The notes: generated from the letters alone by a model not told the origin. Positions 1-7,936 are shown, counted from the stretch's first letter. The stretch is DNA of 64,000 nucleotides from Microbacterium sp. XT11 (GCF_001513675.1 NZ_CP013859.1:2729081-2793080); one strand, 5' to 3'. A program made the numbers and translations.

Positions 1-555
1 GATGGCAGCGCCTGCGGCGTCGGACAGCGCTGCCGCCACGTCGCCGACCGCCGCTGCGGCATCATCTCGGCTCAGGTCGAACGCCGCGATCGCCGCCAGC
101 TCCCGCCGATACGCCACCCGGAGCGCGACCACCGCCGCGTCGTCGCCCGACGAGGCGAAGCCGTCTCTCGCCCCGACGGCGCCGAGCATGCGCTGACGCA
201 ACCCGTCCGATGAGGGCAGGCCGTCGGCGGGCGCGGCGAGCACATCGAGTTCCTCGGGGTGACGCAGGAAGAACCCGGCGAGCCCGGCCGATGCGCCGAA
301 CACGAGCCACAAGCGCCGCCGGATGTCGCGGTCGACGCGGAAGCCGTCGAGTGCCCCCGGTTCCCGTCTGGCGATCCGCAGCAGACCCTGCAGGGCGGAA
401 TCGGGGTCGGCAGCCTCCGCGCCGTCGAGCACCCCGGCACGGTCGCTACGAAGGAGCGATGCGAGCTCGTCGAGCGCGGAGGCGGCATCGCCGAGATCGG
501 TGAAGCCGAGTCTCGCCAGCGCGGACAGGGAGACGGAGTCGTGCGAACGGGCCAC
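1..555 (-). CDS. glnE: Bifunctional glutamine synthetase adenylyltransferase/deadenylase, N-terminal part (cut by window edge)
   Basis: The GTG start lies at 555, 7 nt after the glnA stop, and the frame stays open to base 1, giving the first 185 residues of a protein that is about 1000 residues long in relatives. Visible stretches typical of the GlnE N-terminus include RLGFTDL, LWLVFGASAGLAGFFLRHPE and VALRVAYRRELAAIAAFDL. GlnE attaches or removes AMP on a tyrosine of type I-beta glutamine synthetase according to nitrogen status. It sits directly behind a glutamine synthetase gene, as glnE follows glnA2 in mycobacteria, so co-transcription is likely. The catalytic nucleotidyltransferase residues are beyond the visible part. 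Identification rests on sequence resemblance and gene order. Confidence 0.85.
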   Translation of the reverse strand, partial: MARSHDSVSLSALARLGFTDLGDAASALDELASLLRSDRAGVLDGAEAADPDSALQGLLRIARREPGALDGFRVDRDIRRRLWLVFGASAGLAGFFLRHPEELDVLAAPADGLPSSDGLRQRMLGAVGARDGFASSGDDAAVVALRVAYRRELAAIAAFDLSRDDAAAAVGDVAAALSDAAGAAI

Positions 556-562
556 ACAGACC

Positions 563-1900
563 TCAGAGGAGCTCGAGGTTGTTCTTCAGCTCCAGCGGCG
601 TCACCTGACCGCGGTACGACTCCCACTCCTTGCGCTTGTTGAGAAGGACGTAGTTGAACACCGACTCGCCGAGAGTCTCGGCAACCAGCTCGGAGCCCTC
701 CATGTACTCCAGGGCGTGGTCGAGGCTCGCCGGCAGCGCCGAGTACCCCAGGGCGCGACGCTCGGCGTCGCTGAGCGACCAGACGTTGTCCTCCGCCTCC
801 GGCGGGAGCTCGTAGCCCTCCTCGATGCCCTTCAGCCCGGCGGCGAGCATGAGCGCGTATGCCAGGTAGGGGTTCGCCGCAGAGTCGAGGGCCCGGTACT
901 CGACTCGTGTCGAGCCGCCCTTGTTGGGCTTGTACATCGGCACGCGGACGAGCGCAGAGCGGTTGTTGTGACCCCACGTGATGAAGCTGGGCGCCTCGTC
1001 ACCGCCCCACAGGCGCTTGTACGAGTTCACGAACTGGTTGGTCACGGCCGCGATCTCGTTCGCGTGACGGAGAAGCCCCGCGATGAAGTGACGCCCCGTC
1101 TTGGAGAGCTGGTACTTGGCACCCTCCTCGAAGAAGGCGTTGCGCTCCCCCTCGAAGAGCGACATGTGGGTGTGCATGCCGCTGCCTGGCTGCCCGCTGA
1201 GCGGCTTCGGCATGAAGGTCGCGTAGACGCCCTGCTCGATGGCCACCTCCTTGATGACCGTGCGGAACGTCATGACGTTGTCCGCCATGGTGAGCGCATC
1301 GGCGTAGCGGAGGTCGATCTCGTTCTGACCGGGACCGCCCTCGTGGTGGCTGAACTCGACCGAGATCCCGAGATCCTCGAGCATCCGCACCGAACGCCGA
1401 CGGAAGTCGTGCGCCGTGCCGCCCGGGACATTGTCGAAGTAGCCCGCGGAGTCCACCGGAACCGGCCCCTCCGGACCGTACGACGATGACTTGAGGAGAT
1501 AGAACTCGATCTCGGGGTGCGTGTAGAACGTGAACCCCGCGTCGGCGGCCTTCGCGAGCGCGCGCTTGAGCACGTGGCGGGGATCGGAGACCGCGGGGCG
1601 GCCGTCGGGCGTCGTGATGTCGCAGAACATGCGCGCCGTCGGATCGATCTCGCCCCGCCACGGAAGGATCTGGAACGTGGTCGGGTCGGGCTGAGCGAGC
1701 AGATCGGACTCGTAGGTCCGAGTGAGACCCTCGATCGCCGACCCGTCGAAGCCGATGCCCTCGGCAAAGGCTCCCTCGACCTCAGCCGGTGCGATCGCCA
1801 CAGACTTGAGGGTTCCGATGACGTCGGTGAACCACAACCGGACGAACTTGACGCCGCGTTCCTCGATGGTGCGGAGGACGAAATCGCGCTGCTTGTCCAT
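563..1900 (-). CDS. glnA2: Glutamine synthetase, type I-alpha (GlnA2-like)
   Basis: 445 residues, a full-length cytoplasmic type I glutamine synthetase that condenses ammonia and glutamate using ATP. Visible signatures are the N-terminal GFDGSAIEG loop, PKPLSGQPGSGMHTHMS around residue 230 (the ATP/metal-binding KPLxGxxGSGMH) and the NRSALVRVP-type arginine region. The position equivalent to the adenylylated tyrosine of I-beta enzymes (NLYDL) reads NVWSL here, so this paralogue probably cannot be adenylylated even though glnE follows it. The ATG at 1900 lies 2 nt after the stop of the small upstream gene, with GGAG in front. The three genes probably form one operon. I favour the GlnA2 assignment because of its length, lack of the tyrosine and neighbour glnE. 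Confidence 0.93.
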   Translation of the reverse strand: MDKQRDFVLRTIEERGVKFVRLWFTDVIGTLKSVAIAPAEVEGAFAEGIGFDGSAIEGLTRTYESDLLAQPDPTTFQILPWRGEIDPTARMFCDITTPDGRPAVSDPRHVLKRALAKAADAGFTFYTHPEIEFYLLKSSSYGPEGPVPVDSAGYFDNVPGGTAHDFRRRSVRMLEDLGISVEFSHHEGGPGQNEIDLRYADALTMADNVMTFRTVIKEVAIEQGVYATFMPKPLSGQPGSGMHTHMSLFEGERNAFFEEGAKYQLSKTGRHFIAGLLRHANEIAAVTNQFVNSYKRLWGGDEAPSFITWGHNNRSALVRVPMYKPNKGGSTRVEYRALDSAANPYLAYALMLAAGLKGIEEGYELPPEAEDNVWSLSDAERRALGYSALPASLDHALEYMEGSELVAETLGESVFNYVLLNKRKEWESYRGQVTPLELKNNLELL

Positions 1901-1902
1901 CG

Positions 1903-2109
1903 CTACTCCGCGCCTCCGCTCTTGGCGGCGTCTTCGGCGGCGTCCTCCTCGGCCCAGGACCGCGCCCGTTCCTGGAGCTTCTCCGGAGCGCGTGCGGCCT
2001 CGGCCTCGGTGTCGAACGGCCCCACGCGGTCGACCGACGGGGAGATCATGCCGAACTCGACCTGCCCGGTCTCGAGGTTGTACCAGTACTTCTCATCGCC
2101 GTTGGCCAT
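1903..2109 (-). CDS. Small conserved actinobacterial protein upstream of glnA2 (SPOR-like annotation in relatives)
   Basis: 68 residues, soluble and acidic, with no signal peptide or membrane segment. It starts MANGDEKYWYNLETGQVEFG, and the C-terminal half is a charged, probably helical tail (AAEDAAKSGGAE). Proteins of this look are found before glnA2 in many Microbacteriaceae and are commonly labelled SPOR-domain proteins; I recall this from general knowledge and cannot confirm the domain here. A -10-like TAGGAT (2141-2146) on the minus strand would give a roughly 30-nt leader and makes this the first gene of the operon with glnA2 and glnE. Function is unknown; a role tied to nitrogen metabolism is only suggested by position. 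Confidence 0.75.
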   Translation of the reverse strand: MANGDEKYWYNLETGQVEFGMISPSVDRVGPFDTEAEAARAPEKLQERARSWAEEDAAEDAAKSGGAE

Positions 2110-2178
2110 GGGGCGCCCCCTTCTTCACGTGGTGTCATCGATCCTACTGGCCAGGCGGCTGTCGCTAAGCTATCGCCC

Positions 2179-2925
2179 ATGGCAAAAGCGATCGGCGTCG
2201 ACATCGGCGGCACGGGAATCAAGGCAGGAATCGTCGACCTCGACCACGGTGTCATGGCATCCGACAGGGTGCGCGTACCGACCCCCGAAGGGGCATCCCC
2301 GGAGGACGTGCTCGTCGCCGTCCAGACGGTGCTCACGACCCTCGACGTCCACGACTCGACCCTCCCCCTCGGCGTCGCCTTCCCCGCCATCGTCAAGCGC
2401 GGCAAGACGCTCTCGGCAGCCAACGTGTCGAAGCGATGGCTGGACTTCGAGGCTGAGCGCTTCTTCCGCGACGGCCTCGGTCGCAACATCGTGTTCGTCA
2501 ACGACGCGGACGCGGCCGGAGTCGCCGAAGCGCGTCACGGCGCCGCCCGCGATGTGCGAGGTCTGACGCTCATGACGACCCTCGGCACGGGGATCGGCTC
2601 AGCGTTCCTCTACGACGGCGTGCTCGTCCCGAACACCGAGCTCGGGCACCTGAACTTCCGCGAGTACGAATCGGTCGAGACCTGGGCGGCCACCTCGGCG
2701 CGAGAGCGCGAGGGCCTGAGCTGGGCCGAGTGGGCGGAGCGACTCCAGGCCTTCTACTCGCACATCGAGTTCCTCTTCAGCCCCGACCTCTTCGTCGTGG
2801 GTGGCGGCGTGTCGAAGAACGCGAACGACTTCCTGCCGCTGCTCGAGCTCAAGACGCCCATCGTCCCGGCGATCCACCGCAACAACTCCGGCATCATCGG
2901 TGCCGCGTCGCTCGCCGGCGACTGA
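2179..2925 (+). CDS. ppgK: Polyphosphate glucokinase (ROK family)
   Basis: 248 residues. The protein phosphorylates glucose to glucose-6-phosphate using polyphosphate (and usually ATP) in the cytoplasm. The N-terminal phosphate-binding loop DIGGTGIKAGIVD (residue 8 on), the catalytic aspartate region FVNDADAAGVAEARHG (about 112) and TLGTGIGSAFL (about 137) are all present. The zinc-binding CxC motif of many ROK kinases is absent, as is normal for PpgK. A -10-like TAAGCT at 2166-2171 ends 7 nt before the ATG, so the message is probably leaderless. It is divergent from the glnA2 operon and ends before a strong hairpin terminator shared with rnpB. Confidence 0.93.
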   Translation: MAKAIGVDIGGTGIKAGIVDLDHGVMASDRVRVPTPEGASPEDVLVAVQTVLTTLDVHDSTLPLGVAFPAIVKRGKTLSAANVSKRWLDFEAERFFRDGLGRNIVFVNDADAAGVAEARHGAARDVRGLTLMTTLGTGIGSAFLYDGVLVPNTELGHLNFREYESVETWAATSAREREGLSWAEWAERLQAFYSHIEFLFSPDLFVVGGGVSKNANDFLPLLELKTPIVPAIHRNNSGIIGAASLAGD

Positions 2926-2940
2926 CCGCGCGACATCAGC

Positions 2941-2969
2941 ACGAAGGCCCCGCCATGCGGGGCCTTCGT
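2941..2969. terminator. Bidirectional hairpin terminator between ppgK and rnpB
   Basis: A perfect 13-bp inverted repeat (left arm 2941-2953, right arm 2957-2969) with a 3-nt loop lies 15 nt after the ppgK stop and 11 nt beyond the 3' end of the convergent RNase P RNA. It is GC-rich at the loop side and lacks a clear U tract, which is usual for actinobacterial terminators. It can serve both strands. Confidence 0.85.
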
Positions 2970-2980
2970 CGTGTCTGAGG

Positions 2981-3342
2981 CGAATGGGCCGACCTGTACG
3001 CCGGGTTCTGTTCCGGGGTTCTTCGCCCCTTCGACGGTCATCTCTCTCGGCGACACGTTGCCGTGGCGCTCCAGCGGTCTACCCGAGGACTCGGCGAGCC
3101 GCGTCAACATCCTCTGTCTGACCTTGCTCCGGACGAGGTTTACCTGGCGGGCCGCGTCACCACGGCCCCCGGTGGTCTCTTACACCACCCTTTCACCCTT
3201 ACCCCTTGCGGGGCGGTCTGCTCTCTGTGGCACTGTCTCGCGGATTGCTCCGGGTGGGCGTTACCCACCGTCCTGCCCTGTGGAGCCCGGACGTTCCTCG
3301 GTGCGGTCTCCCGCCACGCGACCGTCCAGTCGACCCATTCGC
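2981..3342 (-). ncRNA. rnpB: RNase P RNA, bacterial class A
   Basis: The minus strand carries the conserved RNase P RNA blocks. Near the 5' end is GAGGAACGTCCGGGCTCCAC followed by CAGGGCAGGACGGTGGGTAA, then AGAGACCACC and GACAGAGGATGTTG, and near the 3' end GAACAGAACCCGGCGTACAG. The 5' and 3' ends pair over about 13 bp (helix P1; one G-U), which fixes the limits at about 3342 and 2981. It is the catalytic RNA that trims tRNA 5' leaders. The length of about 360 nt and GC content fit an actinobacterial type A RNA. Ends may be off by a few bases. Confidence 0.95.
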
Positions 3343-3348
3343 GCCCCC

Positions 3349-3354
3349 AGTCTA
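3349..3354 (-). promoter_or_regulatory. -10 box of rnpB
   Basis: TAGACT on the minus strand ends 6 nt before the inferred 5' end of RNase P RNA, the spacing expected for a SigA-type promoter. No good -35 hexamer is visible 17 nt upstream. It lies in the intergenic gap just after the stop of the polymerase gene. Confidence 0.6.
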
Positions 3355-3360
3355 CCGCCG

Positions 3361-5058
3361 CTACTTCTCCGCCGACTGCGCGATCCGGAGGTCGAGCGGC
3401 ACGTCGATCGGGAAGGAGCCGAACAGTCGCGTCGTCGCGACGGCCGCCGCCTCGCGCACCGCCTCGGCCGCGGCATCGGTCTGCTCCGCCGGCACGTGGA
3501 GCACGACCTCGTCGTGGAGGAAGAACGCCAGGTGGGCGCGATGCGCGAACGGGCCGGATGCCGGCGCAGGGGTGGCGGCATCCGGGAGCTGCCGCAGACG
3601 GTGGCGGATCTCGGCGAGCCAGATGAGCGACCACTCGGCCGCCGTCCCCTGCACGACGAAGTTGCGGGTGAACCTCCCCCAGTCCCGCGCACGCCGACGC
3701 GCGGCCGCGACCTCGGCAGGAGACGCGTCGGCATCCGTCGCCCTGGACTGCAGGCGCGTCCACTCCTCCGACGGGCGGGGAGACGACCGGCCGAGCCAGG
3801 TCGACACCACACCGCCGTCCTCGCCGGTGCGGGCCGCCTCGTCGACCAGCGCCATCGCGCGCGGGTACACCTTGCGGAGCCGCGGCACGAGCCGCCCGCC
3901 CTCTCCGGTGGTGGCACCGTACATGGCGCCGAGCACGGCGTACTTGGCCTCCTGCCGCGTCGACACGGCACCCGACTCGACGATCCCCTCGTACAGGTCG
4001 CGCCCTCGCGCGGCGCGCGCCATCGCCGCGTCCCCCGCCATCGCTGCGAGCATCCGCGGTTCGAGCTGCGCGACGTCGGCGACGACGAGCATCCAGTCGT
4101 CGTCGGCGCGCACCGCCGGCCTCAGGCTCCGCGGAAGCTGGAGGGCCCCGCCGCCCGCCGACGCCCACCGACCGGTCACCACTCCGCCCGGGATGTACAC
4201 GGGACGGAAGCGGTCATCGCGCACCCACTCGGAGAGCCATGCCCATCCGTTCGCGCTGAGAAGACGAGACAGCTTCTTGTACGCCAGCAGCGGCTCGACC
4301 ACCGGATGGTCGTGCTGGGCCAGCTCCCACCTGCTGGTCGACTCGACGTGCACTCCCGCTCGATGCAAGGCGCGAAGCAGCTTGGGCTGGCTGTCGAGAT
4401 GGAGGCCGGGATCACCCAGGATCCCGCGCACCGTCTCGGCGAGCTCGACCATACGGCTGGGCAGTCCGCCCGCGACCGGACGGATGCCCAGCGTCGCCTC
4501 GAGGATCTCGCGATGCACGCGCTCGTTCCACGGGAGACCCGCCGCACGCATCTCCTCGGCGATGAGGCCGCCGGCTGACTCCGCCGAGCAGAGCAGGGAC
4601 AGCCGGCCGTCGCCCGACTGCGCGAGCACGTCTCGCTGCGCCCGGTACTGGTCGAGCACCTCGGCCACAGGGTCGGCCGTGTCGGATGCGCTGTCGACGT
4701 CGAACAGCGCAGGCGCCTCGTCGACGACATCGCGACGCTGCCAGGAGGGCGACGGGTCGAGCGGACGCCGGACGCGCGCGGTGTCCCGCAGGATCGCGTG
4801 GCACAGCAACAGGTCGTGGGCGCGCCGGATCGTCACACCTTCGGCCAGCAGCACCGGGTAGACCTCTCGTGCGCTGCGGATCACCCACCGCGGTGCGTCA
4901 TCGCGCTCCCGTGTGCGCACCCAGTCCGCGAGTCCGCTCGCGGGAAACCGCCACGAGTGAGCCGCGCGGAGGTCGTCGTCGAGTTCGACGGCGGCGAACT
5001 CCCCCGCACGGAGCGCGACGAGCGCGATGCGGAGCTCCGCGCCGGGCGTCGGATTCAC
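3361..5058 (-). CDS. Family A DNA polymerase-like protein (bifunctional 3'-5' exonuclease/polymerase of actinobacteria)
   Basis: About 565 residues from a GTG at 5058; an ATG-type reading further upstream would overlap the preceding gene and is less likely. The C-terminal half carries the three polymerase palm motifs of family A: VVADVAQLEPRMLA (motif A, aspartate present), RQEAKYAVLGAMYG (motif B) and HDEVVLHVP (motif C). There is no 5'-nuclease domain, and the N-terminal third is a diverged exonuclease-like region. It is much shorter than housekeeping Pol I (about 880 residues), so it is probably an accessory repair or lesion-bypass polymerase. The start overlaps nothing but sits only 22 nt after the zinc-ribbon gene stop, suggesting co-transcription. 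Confidence 0.85.
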   Translation of the reverse strand: MNPTPGAELRIALVALRAGEFAAVELDDDLRAAHSWRFPASGLADWVRTRERDDAPRWVIRSAREVYPVLLAEGVTIRRAHDLLLCHAILRDTARVRRPLDPSPSWQRRDVVDEAPALFDVDSASDTADPVAEVLDQYRAQRDVLAQSGDGRLSLLCSAESAGGLIAEEMRAAGLPWNERVHREILEATLGIRPVAGGLPSRMVELAETVRGILGDPGLHLDSQPKLLRALHRAGVHVESTSRWELAQHDHPVVEPLLAYKKLSRLLSANGWAWLSEWVRDDRFRPVYIPGGVVTGRWASAGGGALQLPRSLRPAVRADDDWMLVVADVAQLEPRMLAAMAGDAAMARAARGRDLYEGIVESGAVSTRQEAKYAVLGAMYGATTGEGGRLVPRLRKVYPRAMALVDEAARTGEDGGVVSTWLGRSSPRPSEEWTRLQSRATDADASPAEVAAARRRARDWGRFTRNFVVQGTAAEWSLIWLAEIRHRLRQLPDAATPAPASGPFAHRAHLAFFLHDEVVLHVPAEQTDAAAEAVREAAAVATTRLFGSFPIDVPLDLRIAQSAEK

Positions 5059-5080
5059 CGCTGGCGCTGCGGCGCGCTCA

Positions 5081-5812
5081 TCACAGCCCGGATTCCTCGG
5101 TGCGCACCAGGATGCACCCGCACTCGGGGCAGGACACCACGGCATCCGCCGGCGCACGACGGATCTCGTTCAGATCGGTCCCGGGGAGCACGATGCGGCA
5201 GCCCTCGCACGTCCCCCTGCTGAGCAACGCGGCACCGGCGTTCGTCGCGGCGCGCCGGGTGTAGTCGGCGAGGAGATCGGCCGGGACCCGACCCGCGACA
5301 GCCGCACGGTCGCGTGCCAGCTGCGCGCCGAGCTCGGTCGCCGCAGCCACGTCGGCCTTGGCCTGCACCGTGAGGCGCGTGCCCTCCGCCACCGTCGTGT
5401 CGAGCAGCGCCTGCTGGGCGGCCACCGCGGCTTCGGCTTCTTCGACCCGCCCCATGACCTCGAGCTGGATGTCCTCCAGGTCGCTCTGCCGCTTGGCCAG
5501 GCTCGCCAGCTCGTTCTCGAGCGCCTGCGCCTCCTTGGAGTTCGTCGTCGCGGCAAGGCGCTCCGCGTCGCGGGCACGGCGCTGCTCGACGAGCGTCACG
5601 TCGGACTCGACGCGGGTCAGCTCAGCGCGCGCGTCGTCACGCACCCCGGTCAGCGTCGTCAGCTCTCGCAGCTGTTCCTGCCGCACGGACGCCAGCTCGT
5701 TGATGCGCGCGGCATGCGCCGGATGCGTACGCGCATGCTCCGCCTGCGCGATGCGCCGGTCGAGGTCGGCGAGGTCGAGGAGGATGCGCTGGTCTTCGGG
5801 GCTGGCGTTCAC
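5081..5812 (-). CDS. Zinc-ribbon coiled-coil protein (CT398/DUF164-like)
   Basis: 243 residues from GTG 5812. A long heptad-rich coiled coil fills residues about 10-180 (repeated Leu/Ala with many Glu/Arg), and a C-terminal zinc ribbon has CEGC followed by CPEC about 25 residues later. Such proteins are widespread; related ones have been linked to flagellar export or other membrane processes in some bacteria, but a precise function is not established. The start is supported by TAGATT at 5820-5825, which ends 7 nt before the GTG, so the transcript is probably leaderless. The longer frame to 5890 would include that promoter and is rejected. Confidence 0.85.
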   Translation of the reverse strand: MNASPEDQRILLDLADLDRRIAQAEHARTHPAHAARINELASVRQEQLRELTTLTGVRDDARAELTRVESDVTLVEQRRARDAERLAATTNSKEAQALENELASLAKRQSDLEDIQLEVMGRVEEAEAAVAAQQALLDTTVAEGTRLTVQAKADVAAATELGAQLARDRAAVAGRVPADLLADYTRRAATNAGAALLSRGTCEGCRIVLPGTDLNEIRRAPADAVVSCPECGCILVRTEESGL

Positions 5813-5846
5813 GCAGTCAAATCTAGCCGGTGGCACGTGGAGGGCA

Positions 5847-6230
5847 TCACCGGAGCTCCCCGTCGACGTACAGCCACCGCCGGTCCTCACGCACGAAACG
5901 GCTGCGCTCGCGCAGCGATCCGCGCGCCCCGCCCTCCCGCCAGAAGGCCTCGAACTCCACGATGCCCTCGGTGTCGAAAGGACCTCCGCCTTCGCGATCG
6001 AGCACGACGAGCCGACGCCATTCGAGTGCCGGGTCGAGATCGAGCGCGGCAGGCCTCGTCGACGGGTGCCACGTGGCGCGCAGATGGCGGGCGTCGCCCC
6101 GCGCGAAAGCGGTGTAGCGAGAACGCATCAGCCGCTCAGCGGTCGGCGCCGGCGCACCCGCCAGCAGCGGACCGCAGCAGCCGTCGAACACGTCCCCCGA
6201 CCCGCAGGGGCATCTCACCGGCTGCTCCAT
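5847..6230 (-). CDS. YchJ family protein (UPF0225) with SEC-C-type metal-binding N-terminus
   Basis: 127 residues starting MEQPVRCPCGSG. The N-terminal CPCGSGDVFDGCCG is the SEC-C zinc motif, and the rest matches the YchJ middle and C-terminal parts (LMRSRYTAFARGDARHL, FEAFWREGGARGSLRERSRFV). The biochemical function is unknown. The ATG at 6230 has a TACGCT -10 box 6 nt upstream that overlaps, head to head, the identical box of the divergent aldo/keto reductase, so both transcripts look leaderless. An upstream extension to 6317 would run across that promoter. Confidence 0.88.
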   Translation of the reverse strand: MEQPVRCPCGSGDVFDGCCGPLLAGAPAPTAERLMRSRYTAFARGDARHLRATWHPSTRPAALDLDPALEWRRLVVLDREGGGPFDTEGIVEFEAFWREGGARGSLRERSRFVREDRRWLYVDGELR

Positions 6231-6236
6231 CCTGCC

Positions 6237-6246
6237 AGCGTACGCT
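6237..6246. promoter_or_regulatory. Palindromic shared -10 region of two divergent leaderless genes
   Basis: The perfect palindrome AGCGTACGCT reads TACGCT on both strands. On the plus strand it ends 6 nt before the ATG at 6253; on the minus strand 6 nt before the ATG at 6230. Both spacings match the leaderless arrangement seen at many other genes in this window. The two -10 boxes share their central TA, so simultaneous initiation in both directions should be mutually exclusive. Confidence 0.6.
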
Positions 6247-6252
6247 GAAGAC

Positions 6253-7092
6253 ATGGTCACGGTTCCCCAGTTCTCCGCACACAACGGCTTCTCCCTCCCC
6301 GCCATCGGACTCGGCACCTACCGGTTGCGCGGCGACGCGGGTGCCGCCGCCATCGCCTCCGCCATCGATGCGGGCTACCGGCTCGTCGACTCCGCGTTCA
6401 ACTACGAGAACGAGGGCTCCGTGGGGCGCGGCGTCGCGTCATCCGCGGTGGATCGCAGCGACCTCATCGTCACGTCCAAGCTGCCGGGCCGCCACCACTC
6501 CGCCGCCGCCGCTCCGGCGAGCATCGAGGAGAGCCGCTCGCGATTCGGCCTCGACGCGATCGACCTGCACCTCATCCACTGGCCCAACCCGAGCCAGGGC
6601 GAGTACGTGGAGGCGTGGGAGGCGCTCATCGACGCGCAGCGCAGGGGTGTGGTCCGGCAGGTGGGCGTCTCGAACTTCCTCCCCGAGCACCTCGACCGCA
6701 TCGAGGGCGAGACGGGTGTGCGTCCGGTCGTGAATCAGATCGAGGTGCATCCGTACTTCCCGCAGACGGAGCAGCTTGAGGTGCACAGGGAGAGAGGCAT
6801 CATCACCGAAGCCTGGAGCCCGCTCGGGCGCGCGGATGCCGTGCTCGACGAGCCCGTCATCGTCGAGATCGCCCGTGCGCACGACATCACCCCTGCGCAG
6901 GCCGTGCTCGCCTGGCACGTCGCTCGCGGCGTCGTCGCCATCCCGAAGGCGTCCTCCGCGGAGCACCAGCAGGCGAATCTCGCTGCAGCGGCCGTCGCAC
7001 TCGACGGCGCGGAGGTCGAGGCCATCACCGGTCTCGGGCGACCCGACGGCCGGCTGTTCGACGGCGACCCGCGGACGCACGAGGAGTCCTGA
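6253..7092 (+). CDS. Aldo/keto reductase (2,5-diketogluconate reductase type)
   Basis: 279 residues, an NADPH-dependent carbonyl reductase of the AKR5-like group, cytoplasmic. Visible are the N-terminal LPAIGLGTYRL, the active-site block DAGYRLVDSAFNYENE (Asp and Tyr), IDLHLIHWPNP (His), VGVSNF and the cofactor-binding VVAIPKASSAEHQQANL. The length is normal. The natural substrate cannot be told. The message is probably leaderless (see the palindrome at 6237-6246). The 3' part is overlapped on the other strand by about 360 bp of the open frame of the convergent regulator gene, which is unusual. Confidence 0.92.
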   Translation: MVTVPQFSAHNGFSLPAIGLGTYRLRGDAGAAAIASAIDAGYRLVDSAFNYENEGSVGRGVASSAVDRSDLIVTSKLPGRHHSAAAAPASIEESRSRFGLDAIDLHLIHWPNPSQGEYVEAWEALIDAQRRGVVRQVGVSNFLPEHLDRIEGETGVRPVVNQIEVHPYFPQTEQLEVHRERGIITEAWSPLGRADAVLDEPVIVEIARAHDITPAQAVLAWHVARGVVAIPKASSAEHQQANLAAAAVALDGAEVEAITGLGRPDGRLFDGDPRTHEES

Positions 7093-7910
7093 CGGGGCGG
7101 GGCGCGGTCGAGCTTGCCCGCCGCCTCGCTGCCCGGGGCGGCCGTGAGCACGATGAGGGCGTGCGACTCGTCCGGGGTGATCAGGGCTTGGCAATCGACC
7201 TCGATCTCGCCGAGATCAGGGTGGACGAGCACCTTGTGCTCCTCGAAGCGCCGACGCACCTCGTGGTCCTCCCAGTAGCGCACGAACTCGGGACTCACCG
7301 CGCTCAGCGCGCGATGGATCTCGCCCGCGCGCGATCGCGGACCCCATTCGCCGTAGGCTGCGCGCAGTGAAGCCGCGAGGGTGCGCCCGTGCTTCTCGTG
7401 GTCGCGCTGCGGATAGCGTCGCCTCTCGTCCTCCGGATGCGCGAACCATCGGTAGATGCCGCTGCGTTCCATGCCGGTCAGGTCGCTCGCATCCCCGAGC
7501 AGGGCGCGGGCCGCGTCGTTCTGCACGAGCACTTCGTCGAGCACCGACACGACGAAGGCCGGGGTGTCGGAGAGCCGGTCCAGCACGCGCAGCAGGCTCG
7601 GCGGGAGGTACTCGGTGAACGTGGCGCGGTCGGGCGCGCTGTGCCCGCAGATCCGGTAGAGGTAGTCGCGCTCGTCGGTCGACAGCCGCAAAGCCCTGGC
7701 CAGGGACGACAGCATCTGCACGCTCGGCTGCGGCCCGCGGCGCTGCTCGAGGCGCGCGTAGTAGTCGGTCGACATGGCTGCCAGCATCGCGACCTCCTCA
7801 CGACGCAGGCCGGCGGCGCGACGACGCGGCCCGGCGCTGAGTCCGACATCGGACGGCACCAGCTCCCTGCGTCGGCGCAGCAGGAAGTCGGCGAGTGCAT
7901 CACGATCCAC
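6735..7910 (-). CDS. Helix-turn-helix regulator, MmyB type, with an anomalous C-terminal extension antisense to the aldo/keto reductase gene
   Basis: 391 residues from GTG 7910 (ATG 7943 is also in frame). Residues 1-75 form an XRE-type helix-turn-helix (GLRREEVAMLAAMSTDYYARLEQRRG). Residues about 95-265 form the MmyB-like ligand domain (PAFVVSVLDEVLVQNDAARALLG; YRWFAHPEDERRRYP; ALIVLTAAPGSEA). Members of this family normally end here, near base 7090. This frame has no stop there and runs a further 110-odd residues through the antisense strand of the reductase gene in low-complexity, Ser/Ala/Arg-rich sequence, so the tail is probably not native. The divergent SDR gene at 8012 is the likely target, with a 14-bp inverted repeat between them. 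Confidence 0.8.
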   Translation of the reverse strand: MDRDALADFLLRRRRELVPSDVGLSAGPRRRAAGLRREEVAMLAAMSTDYYARLEQRRGPQPSVQMLSSLARALRLSTDERDYLYRICGHSAPDRATFTEYLPPSLLRVLDRLSDTPAFVVSVLDEVLVQNDAARALLGDASDLTGMERSGIYRWFAHPEDERRRYPQRDHEKHGRTLAASLRAAYGEWGPRSRAGEIHRALSAVSPEFVRYWEDHEVRRRFEEHKVLVHPDLGEIEVDCQALITPDESHALIVLTAAPGSEAAGKLDRAPPRQDSSCVRGSPSNSRPSGRPRPVMASTSAPSSATAAAARFACWCSAEDAFGMATTPRATCQASTACAGVMSCARAISTMTGSSSTASARPSGLQASVMMPLSLCTSSCSVCGKYGCTSI

Positions 7911-7936
7911 CCTGGAAGTATCCCCCGTGGTGCGCA

